Assembly (NCBI GenBank): GCA_049513055.1
Contig: JBEKWN010000138.1
Span: forward strand, 1 to 5,898
DNA length: 5,898 nt
Direction: 5' to 3'
Source of the DNA: UBA1163 sp049513055
GTDB taxonomy: Bacteria > Desulfobacterota > BSN033 > UBA1163
The notes beneath the pieces are model-generated. The model was given only the letters and a program-made list of their open reading frames with translations. It did not search any database and was not told where the DNA came from. The translations under genes were made by a program, and so were the position numbers. Below, piece after piece: positions 5,697 to 5,898 of the stretch; within the stretch, counting starts at the first letter, position 1; the number at the start of each line of letters is the position of its first letter.

Positions 5697-5898
5697 TATG
5701 TTTAGGGGTCTTGTTAGTTCCTATTTATTTCCATTTGAAAGGTTGCATTGTGGAACAAAAATGTAAAATCAACATAACAGGAAGAAGTCTTCGGGGCGGA
5801 TTTTCGCCTGCTACGATTCTAAACCAATGGTAACTGGCATTAATTCTTGTCCATGCCCAGATGAGTCACAATATCGCAATACTGGAATATCGATATTG
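5697..5898. other. 202-bp tail without a confident gene
   Basis: No permease gene or clear terminator follows the ModA-like gene here. A small GGCG-GATTTT-CGCC hairpin lies at 5795-5808, after GAAGA-AG-TCTTC (5781-5792). One plus-strand frame is open from about 5764 to the window edge with an ATG at 5827 (reading MVTGINSCPCPDESQ and onward). It has no ribosome binding site and I do not recognise it. A second frame with ATG at 5861 (MSHNIAILEYRY) is also open to the edge. Either could be the first codons of a gene cut by the window, or chance. Confidence 0.45.
5869..5898. repeat. Clustered palindromes CAATATCG / AATATCGATATT at the window edge
   Basis: CAATATCG (5869-5876) and CGATATTG (5891-5898) are exact inverted repeats 14 bases apart. 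The right arm overlaps a 12-bp perfect palindrome, AATATCGATATT (5886-5897). The same AATATCG half-site thus appears three times in 30 bp. It may be an operator or a repeat arm continuing beyond the window. Confidence 0.4.

Noticed and set aside
5834..5850. Possible sigma-54 promoter, TGGCA followed by TTGT
   Set aside because: The GG and GT elements are 11 bases apart instead of the strict 10, and the second element lacks GC.
5697..5898. Expected modB permease start after the ModA-like gene
   Set aside because: The small frame from the ATG at 5698 stops after 22 codons, and no frame here shows a membrane segment.

Overview
This window looks like chromosomal DNA from an anaerobic bacterium, perhaps a Desulfobacterota (deltaproteobacterial) or related lineage. 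The reasons are an oxygen-sensitive radical SAM enzyme, a stand-alone cytoplasmic Mo/W oxidoreductase, and family sequence styles I associate with such genomes. The taxonomic guess is inference. There are four convincing protein genes, no recognisable RNA gene, no complete mobile element and no CRISPR array.

Layout. Positions 73-1128 (minus) encode a radical SAM protein with an unusual CX4CX2C cluster motif. It is divergent from a YcbL/glyoxalase-II-like metallo-beta-lactamase hydrolase at 1276-1896 (plus), with 147 bp between them. A 437-bp gap (1897-2333) separates this hydrolase from the convergent oxidoreductase gene and holds only short repeats and hairpins. Positions 2334-4466 (minus) encode a 710-residue molybdopterin oxidoreductase with one [4Fe-4S] cluster, no Tat signal and no adjacent electron-transfer subunit. 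A 360-bp regulatory region (4467-4826) separates it from a divergent periplasmic ModA-type oxyanion-binding protein at 4827-5696 (plus). The last 202 bp have no confident gene.

How the parts may work together. The most coherent unit is the right half: a Mo/W enzyme and a molybdate/tungstate-type binding protein, back to back. The intergenic region has a well-formed promoter for each gene. The promoter of the binding-protein gene is overlapped by a perfect 11-bp inverted repeat carrying CGTTAT-N12-ATAACG, an architecture like ModE operators. I infer metal-responsive repression of uptake next to a gene whose product needs the metal. The oxidoreductase transcript has a predicted leader of about 120 nt that can form a 10-bp stem at its 5' end. 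The permease and ATPase expected to work with the binding protein are not in the window, and the substrate of the oxidoreductase cannot be named from sequence alone.
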